Source: Methylobacteriaceae bacterium (GTDB lineage: Bacteria; Pseudomonadota; Alphaproteobacteria; Rhizobiales; Beijerinckiaceae). From it: a stretch of 6,439 nucleotides of DNA. Of the stretch, positions 1-5,324 are shown one piece after another. The position numbers and the translations under genes were made by a program. Numbering within the stretch: the stretch's first letter is position 1; each line of letters begins with the position of its first letter. The stretch is from assembly GCA_019247255.1 (NCBI GenBank), contig JAFAPJ010000412.1, positions 1 through 6,439 on the forward strand, given 5' to 3'. Under the pieces are notes generated by a model. The model was given only the letters and a program-made list of their open reading frames with translations, was not told the origin of the DNA and made no database searches.

Positions 1-631
1 CCACGATCAGCGTGAGCCACATGATGCCGAGGGCAAATCGCACGCCCACGAAGATCGACGGCAGCGCGCCGGGAAAGATGACGCGCCAGAACAGCGTCGC
101 CGGCGGCATGCCGTAGGTGCGTCCCATCTCGACGAGCTGCGGATCCACGCCGCGGATGCCGTGCAGCGTGTTCACGTAGATCGGGAAGAAGCAGCCGAGC
201 GCGACGAGGAACAGCTTCGCTTCCTCGTCGATCCCGAACCACAGGATCACGAGCGGGATCATCGCGAGGTGCGGGATGTTGCGCACCATCTGCAGCGTCG
301 TGTCCGTGACGCGCTCCGACAGTCGCGACAGCCCGTTCGCGAGGCCGAGCGCGAAGCCGATCCCGCCGCCGATCGCGAAGCCTGAGAGCGCCCGGAGAGT
401 CGAGATCCAGATGTTCTGCTGGAGCTCGCCCGTCCCCAGGAGCCGCCAGCCGGCGGCCAGCACCGCGCTCGGCGCCGGGAGGATCGTGGTCGGGATGCCG
501 CCGAGCCGGCAGGCCGCCTCCCAGGCGACGACGAGGATCGCCGGAAGGAGCCAGCCCGTGACCTGGCCGGGCCAACGCAGGCCGGCGGCGCGTCGCGCGC
601 CGGCCCCGAGACGAAGCGGGATCGCGCTCAC
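1..631 (-). CDS. ssuC: SsuC, aliphatic sulfonate ABC transporter permease (3' end cut off)
   Basis: Inner-membrane permease of the alkanesulfonate importer, which with SsuB moves sulfonates delivered by SsuA into the cytoplasm. The frame is open from a GTG at 629-631 to the window edge and gives 210 residues; the E. coli protein is about 263, so roughly 50 C-terminal residues are missing. A hydrophobic segment lies near residues 25-42 and several more follow from about 82. The cytoplasmic EAA loop that docks on the ATPase is at about 168-191 ([11 protein letters not shown], then FPGALP). The end of the visible part, [13 protein letters not shown], is very typical of SsuC rather than of TauC or NrtB. 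The GTG overlaps the TGA of ssuD as GTGA, and no good Shine-Dalgarno sequence precedes it, so translation is probably coupled to ssuD. The family call is strong, and assignment to sulfonates rests mainly on the ssuA and ssuD neighbours. Confidence 0.93.
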   Translation of the reverse strand, partial: MSAIPLRLGAGARRAAGLRWPGQVTGWLLPAILVVAWEAACRLGGIPTTILPAPSAVLAAGWRLLGTGELQQNIWISTLRALSGFAIGGGIGFALGLANGLSRLSERVTDTTLQMVRNIPHLAMIPLVILWFGIDEEAKLFLVALGCFFPIYVNTLHGIRGVDPQLVEMGRTYGMPPATLFWRVIFPGALPSIFVGVRFALGIMWLTLIV

Positions 632-1812
632 GACGCGGCCGCCCGCCGTCCGTCGCCGTGCCGACCGACGGTGAACTCGTTCGCGATCTGGGCGCGCAGC
701 CCCGAGCGATGCGGTGCGATTCCGAGCGCCGGGAAAAGAAGCTCGGCGACCCGGTAGGCCTCCTCGAGATGCGGGTAGCCGGAGCCGATGATCGTATCGA
801 CGCCGACCGCCTGGTACTCGCGGATCCGGTCCGCGACCTGGTCGGGCGTGCCGACGAGCGCCGTCCCGGCCCCGGTGCGGACGAGGCCGACCCCGGCCCA
901 GAGGTTCGGGCCAACCACGAGCTTGTCGCGACGCCCGCCGTGCAGCTCGGCCATGCGGCGCTGGCCGACCGAATCCATCTGCTCGCGGAAGCGTCGCTGC
1001 GCCACCTCGATCTGCTCGTCGCTGATGCGCGAGATCAGTCGGTCCGCGGCCGCCCAGGCCTCCTCTTCCGTCTCGCGCACGATGAAGTGGACGCGCATGC
1101 CGAAGCGGAGCTTGCGCCCGCGCGAAGCGGCCTTGCGGCGGACGGCCTCGACCTTCTCCTGCACGCCCGCAACCGGCTCGCCCCAGGTGAGGTAGAGGTC
1201 GACCTGGTCGGCCGCGAGATCCTGGCCGGCCTCTGACGAACCGCCGAAATAAAGCGGCGGATAGGGCGATTGCACGGGCGGGAAGTCCAGGCGCCCGTCC
1301 TTGATCCGATAGTGCTTGCCCTCGAAGGTGACGGTCTCGCCCGAGAGGAGCCCGCGCCAGATGCGCAGGAACTCGTCCGCCTGGTCGTAGCGCTGGTCGT
1401 GCGGGAGGAACACGCCGTCGCCCGCGAGCTCGACCGGGTTGCCGCCCACCACGACGTTGAGGAGCAACCGCCCGTTGGAGAGGCGGTCGAGGGCCGCGGT
1501 CTGCCGCGCCGCGAAGGCGGGCGTCACGACGCCGGGGCGGAGCGCGACCAGGAACTTCAGCCGCTCCGTCACGGTCGCGAGGCCCGTCGCCGTGATCCAG
1601 GAATCCTCGCAGGACTGGCCGGTCGGCAGGAGCACGCCCTCGAAGCCCAGCTGATCGACGGCCTGCGCGATCTGCTTGAAATACGGGAACTCGGCCGGCC
1701 GCTGCTGGCGCTCGGAACCGAGATAGGATCCGTCGCCATGCGTCGGGATGAACCAAAACATGGTGACGGGCTCGGCCCGCGCGGCCGTTTCGGGAAAGGA
1801 CAGGACGCTCAT
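628..1812 (-). CDS. ssuD: SsuD, FMNH2-dependent alkanesulfonate monooxygenase
   Basis: Cytoplasmic two-component flavin monooxygenase of the bacterial luciferase-like TIM-barrel family. It uses FMNH2, supplied by a separate reductase, and O2 to cleave the C-S bond of alkanesulfonates, giving an aldehyde and sulfite. The 394-residue product aligns by eye with E. coli SsuD (381 residues) almost throughout. The active-site residues known from E. coli are all present: Cys68 (Cys54 in E. coli, in TGQSCEDSW), Arg240 and His242 (Arg226, His228), Arg312 in the mobile loop [15 protein letters not shown] (Arg297), and Tyr346 and His348 in [11 protein letters not shown] (Tyr331, His333). The N-terminus is about 13 residues longer than in E. 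coli before the [11 protein letters not shown] motif. This start is favoured because a near-perfect Shine-Dalgarno sequence precedes it. The gene lies 38 bp downstream of ssuA and overlaps ssuC by 4 nt. Confidence 0.97.
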   Translation of the reverse strand: MSVLSFPETAARAEPVTMFWFIPTHGDGSYLGSERQQRPAEFPYFKQIAQAVDQLGFEGVLLPTGQSCEDSWITATGLATVTERLKFLVALRPGVVTPAFAARQTAALDRLSNGRLLLNVVVGGNPVELAGDGVFLPHDQRYDQADEFLRIWRGLLSGETVTFEGKHYRIKDGRLDFPPVQSPYPPLYFGGSSEAGQDLAADQVDLYLTWGEPVAGVQEKVEAVRRKAASRGRKLRFGMRVHFIVRETEEEAWAAADRLISRISDEQIEVAQRRFREQMDSVGQRRMAELHGGRRDKLVVGPNLWAGVGLVRTGAGTALVGTPDQVADRIREYQAVGVDTIIGSGYPHLEEAYRVAELLFPALGIAPHRSGLRAQIANEFTVGRHGDGRRAAAS

Positions 1813-1814
1813 CG

Positions 1815-1823
1815 GATCACCTC
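1815..1823 (-). promoter_or_regulatory. strong ribosome binding site of ssuD
   Basis: On the minus strand the sequence GAGGTGATC ends 2 nt before the ssuD ATG, with its GAGG core 7 nt upstream. It matches a long part of the usual anti-Shine-Dalgarno complement (AGGAGGTGATC). It fixes the ssuD start at 1812 and so supports the N-terminal extension relative to E. coli SsuD. It also suggests that ssuD is translated efficiently and independently of ssuA. Confidence 0.8.
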
Positions 1824-1850
1824 GGTATGGGGGCAGGACGCGGCGGCCGC

Positions 1851-2810
1851 TCAGCTCTGCGGCGGCGTCCAGATCGCGTCGCGTACCGCGATGGCGCGCG
1901 GGATGAGCCCGAGCTTGTGCAGCCGGTCGGCGCTCTCCTGCTGGTGCGCCACGATCTCGGGCGAGACCGGGAAGACGCCGAACTCGGCCCGGTCAGCCGC
2001 GACCGTCTGGGCGCCGATCTCGACGCCGGTGACCTCGGCGAGGCGCTTCGCCACCTCGTGGCGGTTCGCGTCCGCCCAGGTCGCCGCCTCTCTCAGGGCC
2101 GCGAGGGTCGCGTTGACGAGCTTCGGGGCCTTGGCGGCGAAGCCGCGATTGGCCAGCATGAAGGTGTTGTTCCGCAGCACGTCCTTCGAGGTCGTGAGCA
2201 GCACGGGCTCGTAGCGCGCCTGCGCGACCGCGAAGAACGGGTCCCAGATCGTCCAGGCGTCGATCGAGCCGCGCGCGAAGGCGGCGCTCGCATCCGCGGG
2301 GCTCAGGAACACCGGCTGGATATCCGCATAGGACACCCCGGCCTTCTCAAGCGCCGCGACCGTCAGGTTGTGCGCGCTCGAACCCTTGGTGAAGCCGACC
2401 TTGCGGCCTCTCAGGTCCGTGATCTGCGCGATGCCGCTGTCCTTGCGGGCGATCAGACCCTCGCCGCGCGCGTTCGACGGCATCGCGGCCACGTAGGTGA
2501 TCGCGGCCCCGGCGGATTGCGCGAAGATCGGCGGGGTGTCGCCCGTGTAGCCGATGTCGACCGAACCGACGTTCATGGCCTCGAGAAGGGGCGGGCCGGC
2601 CGTGAACTCGACCCAGCGCACCGAGGCGCCCTCGGCCGCGGCGTGCTTCTCGATGACGCCGAGCCCCTTGGCGACCACCGGCATCCCGGTCTTCTGGTAC
2701 CCGACGCGCAGCTCGCGAGGCGCGTCCTGCGCGACCGCTCCGCGGGCGAGAAGCGGCGCGGCCGCGAGGCCGGCCAGAAGGGCGCGGCGATCGATCTGTC
2801 TGTCAGCCAT
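1851..2810 (-). CDS. ssuA: SsuA, periplasmic aliphatic sulfonate-binding protein
   Basis: Solute-binding protein that captures alkanesulfonates in the periplasm and delivers them to the SsuBC importer. From the ATG at 2808-2810 it is 319 residues. The N-terminus has a twin-arginine-like signal (DRRALLAG, Arg8-Arg9), a hydrophobic Ala/Leu stretch and a likely cut after AVA27, so export may be by Tat rather than Sec. The mature part begins [11 protein letters not shown] and carries family-typical stretches: [18 protein letters not shown] (67-83), [16 protein letters not shown] (87-102), [10 protein letters not shown] (140-149), [12 protein letters not shown] (163-174) and DAWTIWDPF (184-192). 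These closely resemble E. coli SsuA. The frame stays open upstream to 3020, but that extension is Pro/Arg-rich and would bury the signal peptide, so I chose 2810. There is no strong Shine-Dalgarno sequence at this ATG; an in-frame GTG at about 2849 is an alternative. It is the first gene of the ssuADC order. Confidence 0.95.
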   Translation of the reverse strand: MADRQIDRRALLAGLAAAPLLARGAVAQDAPRELRVGYQKTGMPVVAKGLGVIEKHAAAEGASVRWVEFTAGPPLLEAMNVGSVDIGYTGDTPPIFAQSAGAAITYVAAMPSNARGEGLIARKDSGIAQITDLRGRKVGFTKGSSAHNLTVAALEKAGVSYADIQPVFLSPADASAAFARGSIDAWTIWDPFFAVAQARYEPVLLTTSKDVLRNNTFMLANRGFAAKAPKLVNATLAALREAATWADANRHEVAKRLAEVTGVEIGAQTVAADRAEFGVFPVSPEIVAHQQESADRLHKLGLIPRAIAVRDAIWTPPQS

Positions 2811-2860
2811 GGTCTGTAAGTCGCTGATCTGCCAGGCGAACCGGATCACCTGTTCGGCGC

Positions 2861-2896
2861 CGGACGCCCCCGGCTCAAGGGCCGGTGTTGCGTCCG
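2861..2896 (-). promoter_or_regulatory. two-part inverted repeat in the ssuA leader
   Basis: An outer 7-bp stem pairs 2861-2867 (cggacgc) with 2890-2896 (gcgtccg). An inner 5-bp stem pairs 2870-2874 (ccggc) with 2881-2885 (gccgg) around a 6-nt loop. The stems are separated by an internal loop of 2 nt on one side and 4 nt on the other. In the minus-strand transcript it would fold about 50 nt upstream of the ssuA ATG. No U-run follows, so it is not an ordinary terminator. It could be a leader RNA structure or a protein-binding dyad close to the predicted transcription start. The pairing is seen directly; the role is inferred. Confidence 0.5.
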
Positions 2897-2898
2897 CT

Positions 2899-2927
2899 AA
2901 GATTTCGTCGCGGCGCAGCAAGGTCAA
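2899..2927 (-). promoter_or_regulatory. candidate sigma70-type promoter for ssuADC
   Basis: On the minus strand a TTGACC box (2922-2927) is followed after 17 nt by AATCTT (2899-2904). The -35 matches TTGACA at five of six positions; the -10 is weak, as is common in alphaproteobacteria. Transcription would start near 2892, leaving a leader of about 80 nt. A weak -10 fits a promoter that needs an activator, and ssu genes in other bacteria are under LysR-type sulfur regulators such as CysB/Cbl or SsuR. No such gene is visible here. Confidence 0.4.
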
Positions 2928-2988
2928 CGGGAATGGACAGGCTTTGTTGGGCCAGCCGGGAGGCGTTTGATCTCCGGGCCTGGGGCGA

Positions 2989-2999
2989 TGCGAGAAGAT
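2989..2999. repeat. 11-bp direct repeat, copy 1
   Basis: The sequence tgcgagaagat on the plus strand (ATCTTCTCGCA on the minus strand) occurs here and again at 3030-3040. The matches end exactly at 11 bp. The copy lies about 62 bp upstream of the candidate -35 box of ssuA, a distance compatible with an activator site. Confidence 0.5.
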
Positions 3000-3029
3000 T
3001 GTATCGCGGCTGGCCTGCACCGCCGCTTG

Positions 3030-3040
3030 TGCGAGAAGAT
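3030..3040. repeat. 11-bp direct repeat, copy 2
   Basis: Exact second copy of tgcgagaagat, 41 bp from the first start to start. That is close to four helical turns, so both copies would face the same side of the DNA. This arrangement suits two subunits of a regulator, but the function is inferred. Confidence 0.5.
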
Positions 3041-3066
3041 GCTCCTCGTCAGGCAGGCTCGCCCAA

Positions 3067-3082
3067 GCGCACGCGCGTGCGC
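3067..3082. repeat. perfect 16-bp palindrome (alternating GC/AC type)
   Basis: The sequence gcgcacgcgcgtgcgc reads the same on both strands with no spacer, and every step is an alternating purine-pyrimidine step. It lies between the lipoprotein gene and the ssuA leader. It could be an operator half of the control region, a local Z-DNA-prone stretch, or a chance product of high GC content. Without a loop it would be a poor RNA hairpin. Confidence 0.5.
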
Positions 3083-3128
3083 CTACGCCAGGGGCGACCG
3101 CGTCCCTACAGTCGATGGAAGTGGGTCG

Positions 3129-3148
3129 GCGGCCGCAGCGAGGGCCGC
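3129..3148 (-). terminator. weak hairpin after the lipoprotein gene, possible terminator
   Basis: gcggcc (3129-3134) and ggccgc (3143-3148) form a 6-bp GC stem with an 8-nt loop, starting 7 nt after the stop codon of the lipoprotein gene in its transcript. No T-run follows, so intrinsic termination is uncertain; it may instead protect the 3' end of the message or mean nothing. Confidence 0.25.
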
Positions 3149-3154
3149 AACGGA

Positions 3155-3379
3155 TTACTTGCCGTAGCCGGGGGCGCTGATCGTCGGCAGCACGGGCGCG
3201 GTCGTCCCGCCATAGACGTCCAGCCGGCGCTGCGTCCCGTAGGTGTCCGTGTTGCGGCCGATGCTGCCGCCGATGCTCGAGCCCAGATCCTCGAGGCCGG
3301 GGCCGCTGTCGCTCGGGCCGAGGCAGCCGCCGAGCGCCAGCGCGACGGTCACGAGAAAGGGGAGAACGGCGTAGCGCAT
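3155..3379 (-). CDS. small hypothetical lipoprotein, 74 residues
   Basis: Predicted small lipoprotein. From the ATG at 3377-3379 the product has a short basic start (MRY), a hydrophobic core VLPFLVTVALAL and a lipobox LGGC with the lipid-bearing Cys at residue 19, a textbook signal peptidase II site. Residue +2 after the Cys is Leu, not Asp, so outer-membrane sorting would be expected by the E. coli rule. The mature part of about 55 residues is rich in Gly, Ser and Thr (GLEDLGSSIGGSIG) and ends in SAPGYGK with no recognised domain; it looks unstructured. A longer frame reaches 3619, but its first 80 residues are low-complexity Ser/Ala/Arg and antisense-like, so the internal start is preferred. 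I do not know its function. Small lipoproteins of this form are common in Hyphomicrobiales envelopes. Confidence 0.68.
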   Translation of the reverse strand: MRYAVLPFLVTVALALGGCLGPSDSGPGLEDLGSSIGGSIGRNTDTYGTQRRLDVYGGTTAPVLPTISAPGYGK

Positions 3380-3434
3380 CGGGAACTCGATTCGGATCGC
3401 GCCCGCTTTAGCACGATCCGATGCGGCGTCAGCA

Positions 3435-3447
3435 CGGTCCGAGACCG
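3435..3447 (-). terminator. short hairpin after the small membrane protein gene
   Basis: cggtc (3435-3439) and gaccg (3443-3447) form a 5-bp stem with a 3-nt loop, 5 nt beyond the stop codon of the upstream small gene in its transcript. There is no T-run. It may be a weak terminator, or a dyad between the two small genes. Confidence 0.2.
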
Positions 3448-3452
3448 GTCGA

Positions 3453-3632
3453 TCAGATCGAGCTCGGAATCCCGGACAGGGCGCCGAGGCCGATGAGGGT
3501 GCAGCTGATGAAGCCGAGCGCGAAGCCGCGCCAGAACGACCAGCCGAACCGGCGGGCCTGATCGAGGGACTCGCGCACCGATACGTCACGGTAGCCTTGG
3601 CGGGCCGGGTGATCGTCAAGGACTCGACGCAT
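3453..3632 (-). CDS. small hypothetical single-span membrane protein, 59 residues
   Basis: Unrecognised small protein. With the ATG at 3630-3632 it is 59 residues: a charged, probably cytoplasmic N-terminal half (MRRVLDDHPARQGYRDVSVRE) and one hydrophobic span at about residues 32-54 (SFWRGFALGFISCTLIGLG), ending SGIPSSI. This start is chosen because GGAGG sits 5 nt upstream; the frame is also open to an ATG at 3644 and further to 3698, both with poorer start signals. The gene stands alone between the ABC operon and the lipoprotein gene, all on the same strand, 127 bp after the permease stop and 73 bp before the lipoprotein start. The good Shine-Dalgarno sequence and clear membrane span argue for a real gene, but I can assign no role. 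Confidence 0.6.
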   Translation of the reverse strand: MRRVLDDHPARQGYRDVSVRESLDQARRFGWSFWRGFALGFISCTLIGLGALSGIPSSI

Positions 3633-3637
3633 GTCGT

Positions 3638-3642
3638 CCTCC
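3638..3642 (-). promoter_or_regulatory. ribosome binding site of the small membrane protein
   Basis: On the minus strand GGAGG lies 5 nt before the ATG at 3632. It decides the start in favour of the 59-residue product, since the upstream in-frame ATG at 3644 overlaps this element and has no comparable site of its own. Confidence 0.6.
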
Positions 3643-3759
3643 ATGCCGAATGGTATTGTTCCCTCGTTGTGCCAGCTCCGATGCGATTTCTGAAGCATCG
3701 TGGACCGCCTTTTCGGGCGAAGAGCTAACAGGGCCTTTCCAGACTGCGATCGAGCCGGC

Positions 3760-4527
3760 TCAATCCTCGTTCGGAAAGCCCGCGAGGAGGCGGCGGCGCA
3801 GGGCCGCGAGCGCGCCGTTCAGCGCGAGGCCGAGCGCCGAGATCGCGATCAGCGGCACGAACATCTCGACGGTCTGGAAGGAGCGCGCCGCGCGGACGAG
3901 CAGGTAGCCGAGCCCGTCCGTCGAGGTGATCATCTCGGCCAGGAACACGACGATGCAGGCGACCACGAGGCCGATCCGGCTGCCCGTCAGGATGGACGGC
4001 AGGGTCGCGGGGAGGACGACGGTCCAGACGGCAGCTCGGCGCGACGTGCCGGCCGCGAGCGCGGACCAGACGAGCTTCGGCTCGACCCTCGCCGCGCCCT
4101 GGTAGGTCGCGAGCAGGATGGGGAAGAGCGCGTCGGCGACGACGAGCACGATCTTCGACGCGTCCCCGAAGCCGAGCGACAGGACGAAGGCCGGGTAGAG
4201 CGCGATCTTCGGCACCGGCGCGAGAATTCGCACCACCGGCCGCAGCACCCCGCCGACGAAGCGGTTCGTCGCGCCCGCAAGACCGAGCCCGACCCCGAGG
4301 ACGAGCGCGACGAGGAACCCCGCAAAAAGGCGGGACAGGGTAGCCCAGGCATGCAGGAGGAAGGCGGGATCCGCGACGCTCGCGAGCGTGCGGCCGAACA
4401 CGGCGACCGGGGAGGGGAGCAGCGCCCGGGGGGCGAGCCCCGCCGCGACGATCCCCCACCAGAGCGCGACGAGCGCCGCGAGGGGCAGGATGCCGACGAG
4501 CGCGTCCGAGCGCCAGGCCCGGATCAC
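3760..4527 (-). CDS. ABC transporter permease, NrtB/SsuC/TauC type (second permease)
   Basis: Inner-membrane subunit of an uptake ABC transporter of the nitrate/sulfonate/taurine class. The 255-residue product has hydrophobic segments at about 9-30, 67-86, 106-119, 125-142, 183-199 and 223-240. Its cytoplasmic EAA loop is at about 155-177 (SALAAGTSRR, then VVLPATLP). The stretch PVPKIALYPAFVLSLGFGDASK is shared almost word for word with the first permease, so the two are paralogues and probably form a heterodimer. The GTG start at 4525-4527 overlaps the stop of the first permease as GTGA, with GGGGTGA a few bases upstream as a possible ribosome site. It is the last gene of its operon in view. 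The substrate cannot be read from the sequence; nitrate, sulfonate, taurine, pyrimidine and vitamin-precursor importers share this fold. Confidence 0.92.
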   Translation of the reverse strand: MIRAWRSDALVGILPLAALVALWWGIVAAGLAPRALLPSPVAVFGRTLASVADPAFLLHAWATLSRLFAGFLVALVLGVGLGLAGATNRFVGGVLRPVVRILAPVPKIALYPAFVLSLGFGDASKIVLVVADALFPILLATYQGAARVEPKLVWSALAAGTSRRAAVWTVVLPATLPSILTGSRIGLVVACIVVFLAEMITSTDGLGYLLVRAARSFQTVEMFVPLIAISALGLALNGALAALRRRLLAGFPNED

Positions 4528-5324
4528 GCGGCCGTCACCCCGATCGCGTCCGGCTCGTCCGACCAGCCGACGAGCGCCGCCCGGGCGCGCTCGAAGGCGA
4601 CGTCGAGCACGATGCCGAGCGCGCCGATGACGAGGATCATGGCGTAGACGGTCTCGTATTGCGCCATATCGAGCGCGTTGAAGAGGATGTTTCCGGCGCC
4701 CGTCTGCCGCGCGATCATCTCGCTCGTCACCATGGTGATCAGCGAAAGCACGATCCCGGTGCGGCAGCCGACCAGGATCTCGGGCAGCGCCGCCGGCAGC
4801 ACGATCCGCAGAAGCCGCGAGGCGCCCGACATGCCCATGGCCCGGGCCGACCAGATCATCTTCTCCTCGACCGCGCGGGCGCCCTGATAGGCGTGGTAGA
4901 TCACGGGCAGGCTCGCCCCGAGCACGATCACGAGGAGCTTCGAGGCGTCGCCCACCCCGAGCCAGAGCATGATGATGGGCATCAGGGCCGCTTTCGGCAC
5001 CGGGTAGCTCACCATGAGGAGCGGGTTGACGAGGCTCGCGACGAGGCGGCTGCGGCCCATCGCGAGGCCGAGCGGCACGGAGAGCGCGACCGCGATCGCG
5101 AAGCCGAGCGCCATCCGGCGCAGCGAGTCGAGGATGTCGCCGAGCGCCTCCTGGTCGCCGAGGATAGCGGGCAGCTCGCGGAAGGTCGCGACCGCGTCGG
5201 GCATCCCGCCCGTCGTCAGAAGGTGGGCGAGCGCCTGCCAGCAGGCGAGGAGCCCGAGGCAGGCGAGGAGCGGAGGGAGGCCCGGCCGCAGGGCGGCGCC
5301 GGCGCGGGTCGCGGCGGCCGTCAC
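4524..5324 (-). CDS. ABC transporter permease, NrtB/SsuC/TauC type (first permease)
   Basis: Inner-membrane permease of 266 residues, paralogous to the next gene. Hydrophobic segments occur near 17-36, 71-90, 112-122, 128-143, 188-203 and 225-242. The segment YPVPKAALMPIIMLWLGVGD (107-126) and the EAA loop at about 158-181 (SARAMGMSGASR, then IVLPAALP) are typical of the NrtB/SsuC family and contact the ATPase. The GTG start overlaps the ATPase stop as GTGA, with a strong ribosome site inside the end of the ATPase gene. The C-terminal tail is short and polar (SDEPDAIGVTAA). With the ATPase and the second permease it should make one importer with two different membrane subunits; the binding protein must lie outside the window. 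Confidence 0.92.
   Translation of the reverse strand: MTAAATRAGAALRPGLPPLLACLGLLACWQALAHLLTTGGMPDAVATFRELPAILGDQEALGDILDSLRRMALGFAIAVALSVPLGLAMGRSRLVASLVNPLLMVSYPVPKAALMPIIMLWLGVGDASKLLVIVLGASLPVIYHAYQGARAVEEKMIWSARAMGMSGASRLLRIVLPAALPEILVGCRTGIVLSLITMVTSEMIARQTGAGNILFNALDMAQYETVYAMILVIGALGIVLDVAFERARAALVGWSDEPDAIGVTAA

Larger units (their letters stand above)
2811..3154. other. 344-bp leader / intergenic region upstream of ssuA
   Basis: No convincing gene is present. The open frames crossing it have Pro/Arg/Ala-rich products typical of chance reading in GC-rich DNA. It holds a candidate promoter for ssuA, a two-part hairpin, an 11-bp direct repeat, a perfect 16-bp palindrome and a small hairpin just after the lipoprotein gene; each is listed separately. 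The region is locally less GC-rich around 2897-2927 and 2990-3003, as expected for a control region. I found no recognisable riboswitch or RNA gene. Confidence 0.6.

Noticed and set aside
1270..2214. Long plus-strand open frame (314 codons) across ssuD and ssuA
   Set aside because: It runs antisense to two clearly functional genes, is rich in Arg/Gly/Ala/Glu with no domain, and is the expected mirror of GC-rich third-position bias.
1827..2819. Long plus-strand open frame (330 codons) opposite ssuA
   Set aside because: It is antisense to ssuA with Arg/Asp/Gly-rich low-complexity product; no start signal or family feature.
2885..3496. Plus-strand open frame covering the ssu leader and lipoprotein gene
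   Set aside because: Composition is Arg/Ala-rich without features, and it runs over a lipobox-bearing gene on the other strand.
3653..3675. TGGCAC-like element upstream of the small membrane protein gene, as a sigma54 promoter
   Set aside because: The -24-like half is present but there is no TTGC-type -12 half at the needed spacing.
3679..3700. Hairpin cgatgc/gcatcg with a 10-nt loop downstream of the second permease, as a terminator
   Set aside because: Only 6 bp with a large loop and no T-run on the minus strand; too weak to call as the operon terminator.
3725..4459. Minus-strand open frame overlapping the second permease in another frame
   Set aside because: Arg/Pro/Gly-rich product with no membrane segments; the permease frame is clearly the coding one.
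3700..4647. Plus-strand open frame (315 codons) opposite the permeases
   Set aside because: It is a charged Glu/Arg/Asp repeat-like product that mirrors hydrophobic permease codons; a shadow frame.
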